Below are positions 43,492 to 51,696 of a stretch of 64,000 bases of DNA, one piece after another; position 1 is the stretch's first letter; every line of letters begins with the position of its first letter. The stretch covers positions 32,288 to 96,287 of the forward strand of contig DATCTK010000012.1 of NCBI GenBank assembly GCA_036567985.1. Reading direction: 5' to 3'. The position numbers and the translations under genes are program-made. The notes beneath the pieces were generated by a model. That model was given only the letters and a program-made list of their open reading frames with translations, made no database searches and was not told the origin of the DNA. Source of the stretch: SZUA-229 sp036567985 (GTDB lineage: Bacteria > Pseudomonadota > Gammaproteobacteria > SZUA-229).

Positions 43492-44037
43492 CTAATTGCT
43501 ATCGCGCTGGCATTTGAAATGGCGGTACAGGTTCTGTTTAAGCTGTTCGGCAATATCCGGCAGCAGTTCATCCACCGCCTGGTCGATTTGCTGGCGCGTG
43601 GTTGCTAGCGTGCTGGCGGCCTGTTGTTCAGTCTCATCCACGGGTATCCGGGTCGACGGTGAGGTGACTTCCTGTACATCCAGTTCAAGGTATTCATCGG
43701 TTTCATCGGTTGCTGTGTCGTCTTCCACCAGTGCCGGGTCAAAGGGCGCCAGTTCCGCTGGAACCTGATCGATTTCTACCGCAGCAATCTGCAATGGATC
43801 AGAAAATGGATCAGAATCGGCCGGGTCTTCGCTGCCGATCTCATCGTTTGCCAGTTCCACCTTGCTTAAGGCGTCTGCGGAAAATGCATCATTATGGGAT
43901 GCATTTATGTCGGTAGCTGCCCAATTGTCCTCTTCATCGATACTGAACTGGTGCGCATCAAAGTGATGGTACATGTCTTCATCACCGGTGCGGATAAAAT
44001 CGGTGAGAGTCGGAATGTCCTGATCGCTATGGCTCAT
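43492..44037 (-). CDS. Acidic hypothetical protein between holC and the former valS junction
   Basis: The 181-residue protein is strongly acidic (many Asp and Glu between residues 20 and 130). It looks disordered for most of its length, and a short basic-helical C terminus (IAEQLKQNLYRHFKCQ) is the most likely conserved part. In other gammaproteobacteria a small unnamed gene also lies between holC and valS. I do not recognise its function. It ends before the MITE-like element and starts 27 bp after the holC stop. Confidence 0.8.
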   Translation of the reverse strand: MSHSDQDIPTLTDFIRTGDEDMYHHFDAHQFSIDEEDNWAATDINASHNDAFSADALSKVELANDEIGSEDPADSDPFSDPLQIAAVEIDQVPAELAPFDPALVEDDTATDETDEYLELDVQEVTSPSTRIPVDETEQQAASTLATTRQQIDQAVDELLPDIAEQLKQNLYRHFKCQRDSN

Positions 44038-44064
44038 TGGGTTTCATCCGGTCAGCTGCGCAGC

Positions 44065-44505
44065 TCAGGGCTGCAGGGTGTGGTGTTGCAGGCTGTAGCC
44101 CCGTTCGCGGTAGATTTTATAGTGCGCCCGCCCGCTTTGCTTGCGTTGCTCGTCCTGATTGAGAATTTCCTCAATCTGTAGCGCTTTGTCTGGTTCTGTA
44201 ATATCGCAGGGGCGAGAGGACAGGTTAAGCACCACATCAAATCGGCTGTCATTCACGGCCTGGTTAGCGATCAGAATCGGCTGTTGCTGATCAACCGGTT
44301 CTAGCGTGGCAATGCCGTGGGGAATAAAACTGTCTGCCTGCAGATTCCACAACAGTTCATCCAGCTGCTGGCTGTCTTCGACAGAGTCCGTCTGCACCAG
44401 TACATGCTTGCCCGTTGACCAGTGTTGCTGCGCCAGCTTGCAGGCATACTGCTGCAGGCTGGCCTGCTCGCTATCCGCTAAAATGTAGAAATCTACATGG
44501 GGCAT
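44065..44505 (-). CDS. holC: DNA polymerase III subunit chi
   Basis: HolC bridges the clamp loader to single-strand binding protein. The 146-residue protein shows the usual opening VDFYILADSEQASLQQYACKLAQQHW, then HVLVQTDSVEDSQQLDELLW, FIPHG in the middle and a C-terminal YKIYRERGYSLQ. It lies 5 bp after pepA on the minus strand, in the family's standard gene order. Confidence 0.9.
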   Translation of the reverse strand: MPHVDFYILADSEQASLQQYACKLAQQHWSTGKHVLVQTDSVEDSQQLDELLWNLQADSFIPHGIATLEPVDQQQPILIANQAVNDSRFDVVLNLSSRPCDITEPDKALQIEEILNQDEQRKQSGRAHYKIYRERGYSLQHHTLQP

Positions 44506-44510
44506 TCGAT

Positions 44511-46013
44511 TTATTTCCCTGCCTCTGCAATGCGATCAAACAGATACTGCATCAACAGTGGCACCGGACGCCCGGTGGCACCCTTCTCCTTGCCAGATTT
44601 CCAGGCCACACCGGCAATATCCAGGTGTGCCCAGCGATACTTCTTGGTGAAGCGGGAGAGAAAGCAGGCGGCGGTAATGGTGCCGGCTTCGCGCCCGCCG
44701 ATATTGGCGATATCGGCAAAGTTACTGTCCAGCTGATCCTGGTAGTCGTCCCACAGGGGTAATTCCCAGCAACGGTCACCGGCATCACGCCCTGCATTCA
44801 GCAGATCGTTGATTAACGGGTTGTGGTTGCCCAGCAAGCCCGCCGGGTGGCTGCCCAGGGCAATAATACAGGCACCGGTCAGGGTGGCGATATCAATCAC
44901 CACATCAGGGTCAAATTTCTGCGCATAGGTCAGTGCATCGCACAGTACCAGGCGGCCTTCGGCATCGGTGTTAAGAATTTCAATGGTCAGCCCCGACATG
45001 CTGGTGACAATATCACCGGGCTTGGTCGCCAGGCCATCGGGCAGGTTCTCGGTAGCGGGAATAATGCCCACCACATTGCAGGGCAGTTGCAAATCGGCAC
45101 AGGCGCTCAATACACCCAGTACACTGGCTGCGCCACACATGTCGTATTTCATCTCATCCATTGCGGCCCCTGGCTTCAGGCTGATGCCACCGGAATCAAA
45201 GGTGACGCCCTTGCCCACAAGTACAATCGGCTGCTGATCTTTTGCACCGCCTTTGTGTTGCATGGTAATCAGTTTGGCGGGCTGGCGCGAACCGCGGGAT
45301 ACCGAGAGAAATGATCCCATGCCAAGTTTTTCCATGTCCGCTTCTTCCAGGATTTCTACCTTGAAGTTACGGTGGGTTTTTTCCAGTGAGCGGGCCTGTT
45401 CAGCCAGGTAGGTTGGGGTGCAGATATTGCCCGGCAGGTTGGACAGGTCTCGGGTCAGTTTAATCCCGGACGAAATGGCCATGCCTTCGCGCACCGCCTT
45501 TTCACCTTCCGGCAGTTCACGACGGCTGGGTACACTGAAAATGACCTTGCGCAGTGGACGGCGGGTATTTTCCTTTTTGCTTTTTAGCTGATCAAAACGG
45601 TAGAGCGCATCTTCCGTGGCCTGCACCGCATGGCTGACTTTCCAGTAGGAATCGCGGTTTTTAACATTCAGTTCGCTGATGCATGAAAACACCTCGGTGG
45701 CACCGCGGTCGTCAAGAAACGTGGCGACCACGCTATTGGCTTTCTGGAAGGCCTTGATGTCAAAATGCTTTTCACGCCCGCAACCAATCAGTAAGATGCG
45801 GTCGCAGAGTGTATTGGGTACATTGTGTAGCAACAGGGTCTGGCCCAGTTTGCCTTCACATTCGCCACGGCGAATCAGGTTGGAAATAAAGCCATCGCTG
45901 GCTTCATCGAGAATTTGTGCCGAGGGGGATAATTTGCGCGACTCGAAAACGCCAACGGCGACACAGGAAATGCGTTGTTTTTCCGGGCTTCCGCTCTTTA
46001 CCGAAAATTCCAT
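44511..46013 (-). CDS. pepA: Cytosol (leucyl) aminopeptidase PepA
   Basis: PepA is a dizinc aminopeptidase that also binds DNA: in E. coli it helps XerCD recombination at cer and regulates carAB. The 500-residue protein has the catalytic stretches GKGVTFDSGGISLKPG and the M17 signature NTDAEGRLVLCDAL, with the metal-binding aspartate and glutamate residues intact. xerD is about 8 kb away. It is divergent from lptF with 326 bp between, and leads pepA-holC. Confidence 0.97.
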   Translation of the reverse strand: MEFSVKSGSPEKQRISCVAVGVFESRKLSPSAQILDEASDGFISNLIRRGECEGKLGQTLLLHNVPNTLCDRILLIGCGREKHFDIKAFQKANSVVATFLDDRGATEVFSCISELNVKNRDSYWKVSHAVQATEDALYRFDQLKSKKENTRRPLRKVIFSVPSRRELPEGEKAVREGMAISSGIKLTRDLSNLPGNICTPTYLAEQARSLEKTHRNFKVEILEEADMEKLGMGSFLSVSRGSRQPAKLITMQHKGGAKDQQPIVLVGKGVTFDSGGISLKPGAAMDEMKYDMCGAASVLGVLSACADLQLPCNVVGIIPATENLPDGLATKPGDIVTSMSGLTIEILNTDAEGRLVLCDALTYAQKFDPDVVIDIATLTGACIIALGSHPAGLLGNHNPLINDLLNAGRDAGDRCWELPLWDDYQDQLDSNFADIANIGGREAGTITAACFLSRFTKKYRWAHLDIAGVAWKSGKEKGATGRPVPLLMQYLFDRIAEAGK

Positions 46014-46339
46014 AGTTGCTCCATTTTGTAAATTTATTACTGCTAACAGACAATTCCTTCTAAAATACGTTCAGGCAAGTTGCTGTCTGGGGAATGTTCT
46101 GCCGCTGCGGCTGTATTGCAGACGGTTTATTTGCAGGGGATTTTATGCAATCTGCTGGCCGATATATAGCGTTATTTGTTAAAAACCGGGAATATTTTGA
46201 AAAATTGCAATTTTCCTGCCTCTGAATACGCGCAAACTTGCTGAACTGCATCATAAAAGTGCAGTTCCCATGGGGTAGAATAGTCACAAACATCAGCACA
46301 TAAAACCGCCGTAAGATAACCAGATAGCTAGCCAATTTC
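46014..46339. promoter_or_regulatory. Divergent pepA / lptF control region with two palindromes
   Basis: No coding frame is supported. A perfect 14-bp palindrome AAAATTGCAATTTT lies at 46201-46214. An 8-bp inverted repeat GAACTGCA / TGCAGTTC (46243-46250 and 46260-46267) surrounds a 9-bp spacer. A TAGAAT sequence near 46276-46281 could be the lptF -10 box. These dyads are candidate operators; no known regulator site is matched. Confidence 0.45.
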
Positions 46340-47545
46340 ATGCTTAAACGCCATTTCACCATAATTGATCGTTATATCTCAAAAGAGCTGCTGCTGACCT
46401 GGCTGGCGGTGACCCTGGTGCTGATGCTGATTCTGCTCAGCGGCACCCTGGCAAGATTGCTGGGCAAGGCGGCAGAGGGCAGTATTCCCGGTGATGCTGT
46501 GTGGCCATTGCTGATGTTTACCGGCGCACGTTACCTGATTCTACTGGTGCCCCTGAGTTTGTACCTGGGGGTGCTACTGAATTTCAGCCGCTTGTATAAA
46601 GACAATGAAATGGCGGCGCTGGGCGCCTGCGGTGTTGGCCTGAAGCGTTTATACCGGCCACTGTTGATAGTGGTGGTTCCTGCCACCCTGTTACTTGCCT
46701 GTCTCACGCTGTTTGTCATGCCCTGGGTGTCGCAACAGGCAGAATTGCTCAAACTGGAAATTGATAATCAGTCGCAGCTTAGCGGGCTGGCACCGGGCCG
46801 CTTTAATGAGGCCAGTAATGGCGATGCGATTCTGTTTTTGCAACGCCAGTCCGATGACGGACATGTTATGCACAATGTGTTTATGCACCAGACTGTGGAA
46901 GAAAAACCACCGGGTGCTGAATCACCCGTAGAGCAGGCGTCCTCGCTACTGAAATTGCCACGGGTGGATGGCGCCCCAAGGTCCAGTCAGGCACGGGAAA
47001 ATATCGAGTCCGCCAGCAGCGCGCGACGTTACCGGGATGAGCAGGGGCGACAGTTTATTATGTTTGAAGATGGTCGCACCTATGAAGGTGTACCGGGTCA
47101 GGCAGACTTTCGTATTATTGAGTATGCGCAGAAAGGGATCTTTCTGCCGGAAAGCGAAGTTGCAACTCAGCCCGGGCGCAAACAGTCACTGTCCACAATG
47201 GAATTACTGGCATCGGATCGTGCCGATTACACAGCGGAATTACACTGGCGCCTGTCGCTGCCGATCGCCTGTTTTCTGCTGGCCATTCTCGCCCTGCCAT
47301 TGAGTTACACCACACCGCGCAAAGGACGTTACTCGAAACTGGCGCTGGCGATCCTGATTTATCTTATTTATTCCAACCTGCTCGGGGTGGGGCAAAGCTG
47401 GGTAGAAAAACAGGCGGTGCCGCAGTGGCTGGGTATCTGGTGGGTACATGGGGTGGCGGTATTGCTGATTATTTACTGGTGGGGTAAACGCGCCGGCGGC
47501 ATTCAACAGCTGTTAAGGCAGCGACAGGCGGTGAAGTCAGTATGA
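46340..47545 (+). CDS. lptF: LPS export ABC transporter permease LptF
   Basis: With LptG and LptB, LptF extracts lipopolysaccharide from the inner membrane. The 401-residue protein begins with IIDRYISKELLLTWLAVTLVLMLILLSG, the first of six membrane helices (three near each end). A periplasmic beta-jellyroll domain lies between them (about 120-300). Family segments near the C terminus include ALPLSYTTPRKGRYSKLALAILIYLIY. It overlaps lptG by 4 bp. Confidence 0.96.
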   Translation: MLKRHFTIIDRYISKELLLTWLAVTLVLMLILLSGTLARLLGKAAEGSIPGDAVWPLLMFTGARYLILLVPLSLYLGVLLNFSRLYKDNEMAALGACGVGLKRLYRPLLIVVVPATLLLACLTLFVMPWVSQQAELLKLEIDNQSQLSGLAPGRFNEASNGDAILFLQRQSDDGHVMHNVFMHQTVEEKPPGAESPVEQASSLLKLPRVDGAPRSSQARENIESASSARRYRDEQGRQFIMFEDGRTYEGVPGQADFRIIEYAQKGIFLPESEVATQPGRKQSLSTMELLASDRADYTAELHWRLSLPIACFLLAILALPLSYTTPRKGRYSKLALAILIYLIYSNLLGVGQSWVEKQAVPQWLGIWWVHGVAVLLIIYWWGKRAGGIQQLLRQRQAVKSV

Positions 47546-48606
47546 ATATATTGCATCGCTATATTGGCAGGACCGTGATTGGCGGCAGTTTTATGGTGCT
47601 GCTGGTGCTGGGATCATTGCTGGCGTTTGTGGATTTTGTCTCCGAGCTGGATGAAGTGGGCAAGGGCAGTTACAGCATGTTTAATGCCGCACAGTATGTG
47701 CTTTACAGTCTGCCCAAACGACTCTATGAACTGTTTCCCACGGCAGTATTAATTGGCAGCCTGCTCAGCCTGGGCGCGCTGGCGGCGAACAGTGAGCTGA
47801 CGGTGATGCGTGCTGCTGGCATATCGATTATGCGCATTGTGTTTTCTGTATTACGAGCCGGTTTTATCCTGCTGCTGTTTGTCGCCCTGGTGGGGGAATT
47901 TATAGTGCCCGTGAGCGAACGTCAGGCACAGTCAGTTCGCGCTCAGGAACTAAACCAGACCGTTACCCTGGGTGGTGAAGGGGGCTTCTGGGCGCGGGAT
48001 GGACAACGCTTTGTGTATGTCAGTCATGTGTATCCCGGGCTGAATCTGGGGCGGGTCAAGGTGTATGAATTTGATGAGGTCCATCAGCTCAAACAGATTA
48101 CACAGGCTCGTTCAGCGCATTTCACGCACGACAAGTGGCAACTTGAACAGGTCACCCGAACCAGTTTCAGTGGCACACAGATTGTCAGTGAGCAGGTTCG
48201 ATTTGAAACCTGGGACAGCCTGCTCAATCCGGATTTGTTTGATGTGGTGAGTGTGAAACCGGAAAACATGTCAGCCTACGACCTGTTTCTCTACAGTCAG
48301 TACCTGAATGATAACGAGCTGGAATCCAGTCATTATCTACTGGCATTCTGGATTAAAATTTTCACACCGCTGTCGACCCTGGTGATGCTGCTGATTGCAC
48401 TGCCATTTGTATTCAGCTCGCAGCGCTCTGCGGGCGCCGGAAACCGGGTGTTATTCGGTCTGTTGCTGGGTATCGGCTTTTTTCTATTGAACCGCACCAT
48501 AAACCATCTGGGCCAGGTCTATAATGTAAACCCGTTTATCAGTGCCGCCGCGCCGGTGTTTATCGTCGCCATGGCCAGTTTTTACGCGTTGCGCAAGGTT
48601 AAATAA
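47542..48606 (+). CDS. lptG: LPS export ABC transporter permease LptG
   Basis: LptG is the second permease of the LPS exporter. The 354-residue protein has the same layout as LptF: N-terminal helices after MNILHRYIGRTVIGG, a periplasmic jellyroll and three C-terminal helices (FTPLSTLVMLLIALPFVF, then GIGFFLLNRTINHLGQVYN). Its ATG overlaps the lptF stop (ATGA), so the two are translated together. Confidence 0.96.
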   Translation: MNILHRYIGRTVIGGSFMVLLVLGSLLAFVDFVSELDEVGKGSYSMFNAAQYVLYSLPKRLYELFPTAVLIGSLLSLGALAANSELTVMRAAGISIMRIVFSVLRAGFILLLFVALVGEFIVPVSERQAQSVRAQELNQTVTLGGEGGFWARDGQRFVYVSHVYPGLNLGRVKVYEFDEVHQLKQITQARSAHFTHDKWQLEQVTRTSFSGTQIVSEQVRFETWDSLLNPDLFDVVSVKPENMSAYDLFLYSQYLNDNELESSHYLLAFWIKIFTPLSTLVMLLIALPFVFSSQRSAGAGNRVLFGLLLGIGFFLLNRTINHLGQVYNVNPFISAAAPVFIVAMASFYALRKVK

Positions 48607-48690
48607 GGCATTTAATAAACCGCTGCCAGGTGAGTAATAATTTGGTCGATCTGGTCGGGCTGAAATATCAGGCACAGGCTGTAATTCGGA

Positions 48691-49164
48691 TTATTTTTTT
48701 GTTTTCTCAAGTTGTACGAGGCAGGTGCCAGACAGCATATCGTGCCAGCAGCGCTTTTTATCATCCACCAGGCTTAGTAAAAACCCCATCCCCAGCACCA
48801 GCCAGGACAAAATCGCTGCAAAATAACGTTGCATTGCCTGTTTCCAGCTGATTTTCTGTGCATTGTTCGAGAGCAGCATAATTCGCCAGGTTTTCATTCC
48901 CAGTGTCTGCCCGCCATGGGTCCAGAACCAGCCATAAAAAACCAGGCTGGCAATAAATAGCCCGCACAGAATAATAATCTGGTTCAGCAGATAGAAACGG
49001 TGCTCTTCGGTGATGGCATCACCGGCATTAAAGATAAAGGTGGTGAGAATACTCAGCGGAATGCCCACGGCGAAAAAAACCGCAATCAGCAGAAACAGAT
49101 CATAAATAATCGCCAGCAGGCGTTTTATCAGAGACACGGGGGCATAATTATCGGGAATTTGCAT
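48691..49164 (-). CDS. RDD-family membrane protein
   Basis: The 157-residue protein has the RDD-family pattern. The N-terminal basic start (PVSLIKRLLAIIYDLFLLIAVFF) contains an Arg/Lys and Asp in the first helix, a second helix follows, and a third carries GWFWTHGGQTLGMKTWRIMLL. The function of RDD proteins is poorly defined; some act in ion transport or stress. It is convergent with lptG and divergent from the TraF_2-like gene. Confidence 0.85.
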   Translation of the reverse strand: MQIPDNYAPVSLIKRLLAIIYDLFLLIAVFFAVGIPLSILTTFIFNAGDAITEEHRFYLLNQIIILCGLFIASLVFYGWFWTHGGQTLGMKTWRIMLLSNNAQKISWKQAMQRYFAAILSWLVLGMGFLLSLVDDKKRCWHDMLSGTCLVQLEKTKK

Positions 49165-49319
49165 GAATGACGCTATAACAGATAAACGAAGCGAAATTGT
49201 AATGGATTACGCAATCTCGTGCATCTGTTGTTCACTGGGTCTGATAATGGGCGTGATTTCTTGTTTTCAGAGGATTTTGTTATAAACTTGGCTTATTCAA
49301 CACAGTATCGGAGATTATT

Positions 49320-50444
49320 ATGAATAAACGTGGTCTGCTCTTCGCAGGTTTATTACTGGCCGGTGTCACGCAGGTGCAGGCAATGCCCTATGGCTACTAT
49401 GATGCACGCTCGGTTGCAATGGGTAATGTGAGTGTGGCAACCGGTGGCATTACAACCGCTGCGCTGTCAAATCCCGGCATGCTGACGGTAAATGAAAATG
49501 ATGACACATTCGCACTGCTTTTTCCCGCGATCGGTGTACAGGCGGTTGATGATGGTGATGTGATCGATTCGATTGATGAGTTCCAGGAAATTGAAGACCA
49601 GATGGTTCAAACAACTGCGGACAGGCAACGTCAGGTAGAAATTCTACAGGGACTGGAAAATTCCAGCCTGATGCTGGGTGTAACCCCCAATGCGGCCGTA
49701 CTCTATTCGGGTGATAACTACACCTGGGGTGTGAGCCTGCGCGCCAATGCTACCGCATCAGTGAGTGTTACGGATATTCAAGATAATTTTGTAAATCCGG
49801 ATGCGACTGTAGAGGCAATTGGTGTGATGACCACTGAAATCGGTTTGCCGATCGGCACTGATTTTTCCCTTGCCGGGATGCAGCTGTCGGTGGGTATTAT
49901 GCCCAAAATGGTGAATGTGGATGGTATTAGTTATTCCCGCAGTATTTCTGATGCGGATGTTGAGGATGCATTCGATGAAGAGACAGATCTGGGCAGCTTT
50001 ACCACGCTGGACGCCGGTGTAGTGTTGAATGTGCTGGACAGTGTTCGCGTTGGCCTGGTAGCAAAAAACCTGCTGGAAGAAACCAAAACCATCACTGCAA
50101 ACGTCAATACACCGCTCGATATTAATTTCGACCGGCATTTGCGTGCCGGTGTGGCCTTCGATGGTGGCTTTTTCACCCTGGCAGCGGATATGGATTTAAC
50201 TGAAATTGAACCGGTTGGCTTTGAAAGCCCATCAAAAATGTTTTCTGTTGGTGCAGAGTTGAATACATTTGAAGTATTCCAGCTGCGTGCAGGTTATCAA
50301 AGCAACATGGCCAGCGGCTCTAATGACCCAGATTTACTCTCACTGGGTGTGGGCCTGTGGTTAGGTTTCCACCTGGATGCAGCGGTTGTTGTGGGTGATG
50401 ACTCATCATTCGGTGGTTTTATTCAAACCGGTTTCCGTTTCTAA
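49320..50444 (+). CDS. TraF_2-type outer-membrane beta-barrel protein
   Basis: The 374-residue precursor has a signal peptide (cleavage near VQAMPYGYY). The mature protein starts AMPYGYYDARSVAMGNVSVATGG and continues as amphipathic beta-strands to a terminal phenylalanine (GFIQTGFRF). This matches the TraF_2 (conjugal transfer TraF-like) family, although no conjugation genes are nearby. The name comes from the domain database and does not imply conjugation. It is followed by a terminator, so it is probably monocistronic. Confidence 0.8.
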   Translation: MNKRGLLFAGLLLAGVTQVQAMPYGYYDARSVAMGNVSVATGGITTAALSNPGMLTVNENDDTFALLFPAIGVQAVDDGDVIDSIDEFQEIEDQMVQTTADRQRQVEILQGLENSSLMLGVTPNAAVLYSGDNYTWGVSLRANATASVSVTDIQDNFVNPDATVEAIGVMTTEIGLPIGTDFSLAGMQLSVGIMPKMVNVDGISYSRSISDADVEDAFDEETDLGSFTTLDAGVVLNVLDSVRVGLVAKNLLEETKTITANVNTPLDINFDRHLRAGVAFDGGFFTLAADMDLTEIEPVGFESPSKMFSVGAELNTFEVFQLRAGYQSNMASGSNDPDLLSLGVGLWLGFHLDAAVVVGDDSSFGGFIQTGFRF

Positions 50445-50608
50445 CGGTACACGGGCACATTGTTATAATGTAGAAGTGTAAAAAACATCGACCCTTTAAG
50501 TCTTTTTGTAACTCAGATTGACAGTAAAATAGAAAAATTAACTGTATTTGAAAAAAGTTTTTCAGGTGAAAATAAAATCTTAAAAAACGCAGATTGACTT
50601 AAAAAACT

Positions 50609-50638
50609 AAAACCTGGGCACTGTCCCAGGTTTTTTTT
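50609..50638 (+). terminator. Rho-independent terminator
   Basis: AAAACCTGGG pairs with CCCAGGTTTT around loop CACTGT, and a long T-run follows. It lies in the 307-bp AT-rich gap after the TraF_2-like gene. No other feature is seen upstream of it in that gap. Confidence 0.92.
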
Positions 50639-50690
50639 GCAAAAAAACTTAAAAAAAATGAAAAAAAAGCACATTAAAGCCTTGATTTAT

Positions 50691-50718
50691 TTGTAATACA
50701 GAAAATACGAATTATAAT
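50691..50718 (+). promoter_or_regulatory. Candidate promoter of the histone-like gene
   Basis: TTGTAA at 50691-50696 and a perfect TATAAT at 50713-50718 are 16 bp apart. AAAGAGGAA lies just upstream of ATG 50752. The strong -10 box suggests a well-expressed gene. Confidence 0.6.
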
Positions 50719-50751
50719 CTGTGCATCAACCCGTCAAAGAGGAATACAAAT

Positions 50752-51255
50752 ATGGCACGTCCAAAGAAAAAAGCAGTAAAGAAAGCAGTGAAAAAAGCCG
50801 TAACAACCAAGAAGCGCGTTGCAAAGAAAAAAGTAGCAAAGAAAGCAGCGCCTAACGCAGCAGTTAAAAAGAAAGCCGCTGCAGCCAAGAAAAAAGCAGC
50901 CGCAGCGAAAAAGAAAGCCGCTGCAGCAGCAAAACGCAAAGCAGCCGCCGCTAAAAAGAAAATGGCAGCAGCCAAGAAAAAAGAAGCCGCAGCCAAGAAA
51001 AGAGCCGCAGCACAGCGTGCAGCAGAAGCTAAAAAAGCAATGAAAGCGAAAATCGACGCTGTAGCAGCTGATCTGAAAGCGGCACGTGAAGAGCTGAAAG
51101 TTGCAGCCAAGCGTGAAGCAGCCCTGATCAAGATGGCTGAAAACAAGGAAGCTGCAGTTGCTAAGTTCGTTGAAAAATGGACCAAGCAGCAACTGTCCAA
51201 GCTTGAAAAGTCTCTGAAGCCTAAAAAGCGCCGTGCGAAGCGCAAAAAAGCTTAA
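50752..51255 (+). CDS. Histone H1-like Lys/Ala-rich DNA-binding protein
   Basis: The 167-residue protein has a very basic N-terminal half (residues 1-95) built of AKK/AAKKK repeats, like the C-terminal tails of eukaryotic histone H1 and of bacterial proteins such as AlgP or BpH2. A predicted alpha-helix of about 55 residues follows (MKAKIDAVAADLKAAREELKVAAKREA). A basic end (KPKKRRAKRKKA) closes it. Such proteins bind DNA nonspecifically and can affect nucleoid compaction. Repeat number varies easily through slippage. It has its own promoter and terminator. The long antisense frames opposite it are low-complexity artefacts. Confidence 0.88.
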   Translation: MARPKKKAVKKAVKKAVTTKKRVAKKKVAKKAAPNAAVKKKAAAAKKKAAAAKKKAAAAAKRKAAAAKKKMAAAKKKEAAAKKRAAAQRAAEAKKAMKAKIDAVAADLKAAREELKVAAKREAALIKMAENKEAAVAKFVEKWTKQQLSKLEKSLKPKKRRAKRKKA

Positions 51256-51293
51256 TTGACCATCGTTTGACCGTCAGGTGTGCCACAACCTGA

Positions 51294-51331
51294 CAAAAAA
51301 AGGCCGTATCATCCGATACGGCCTTTTTTTT
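51294..51331 (+). terminator. Rho-independent terminator of the histone-like gene
   Basis: AAAAAAAGGCCGTATC pairs with GATACGGCCTTTTTTT around ATCC, a stem of about 16 bp including the A/T tracts. Repeat copy F starts at the end of the T-run. Confidence 0.95.
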
Positions 51332-51372
51332 GTGTGCTCGACGCACGACGGTATTTCGCGAGCAGCGATCGG
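51331..51372 (+). repeat. Terminator-linked repeat, copy F
   Basis: The core GTGTGCTCGACGCACGACGG, then TATTTCGCGAGCAGCGATCGG, follows the terminator directly. The stem GTGC/GCAC is kept, but the loop is TCGAC, not GGA-containing. A 10-bp unit array follows instead of heptamers. Confidence 0.7.
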
Positions 51373-51374
51373 AC

Positions 51375-51499
51375 AGAAAAGAAAACGCGAATGAACGCAA
51401 ATGCACGCAAATTAACGCTAAAAATCAGAGGAGCTGAGGTGAGGTCTGGCTAGGTCGCATCTGTTTGCACTGCCCAAACTCATTTTCGCTTTCTTTTTA
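51375..51499. repeat. Inverted array of 10-bp ACGCRAAT units, copy 3
   Basis: The left arm reads GAAA, then ACGCGAATGA, ACGCAAATGC, ACGCAAATTA, ACGCT. The right arm (about 51467-51499) is degenerate. The spacer contains ATCAG and TCTGGCTAGGTC, shared with copies 4 and 5. This array and copy 4 fill most of the 440-bp gap before moeA; the part between them holds a decayed GTCCGGTGG palindrome near 51535. Confidence 0.75.
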
Positions 51500-51587
51500 A
51501 GTCCAGCATCGCTCAGCGCAGGTCTGGACGGGAGTCCGGTGGAACTGCTGCGCTTGATATTGCCCTATAAAACTAAAAAATGCCCTG

Positions 51588-51696
51588 AAAAAAACGCGAA
51601 CAACGCAAATGCACGCGAATGAACGCCAGAAATCAGGCATATCAGAGCTGGATAGCGTCTATTTGCGTTCATTTGCGTTTATTCGCGTTTTCTTTT
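51588..51696. repeat. Inverted array of 10-bp ACGCRAAT units, copy 4, reaching the moeA stop codon
   Basis: The left arm is ACGCGAACA, ACGCAAATGC, ACGCGAATGA, ACGCC. The right arm, read on the minus strand, is AAAAAGAAA then ACGCGAATAA, ACGCAAATGA, ACGCAAATAG, ACGC. The A-rich edge of the right arm meets the moeA stop codon, so a moeA transcript would run straight into a long hairpin. Confidence 0.85.

Noticed and set aside
49320..50444. TraF_2-like protein as evidence of a conjugative element
   Set aside because: No other transfer genes are present and the family is common in non-conjugative chromosomes.
50712..51245. Antisense hydrophobic open frames opposite the histone-like gene
   Set aside because: They mirror the Lys/Ala repeats and have no separate start signal or family support.
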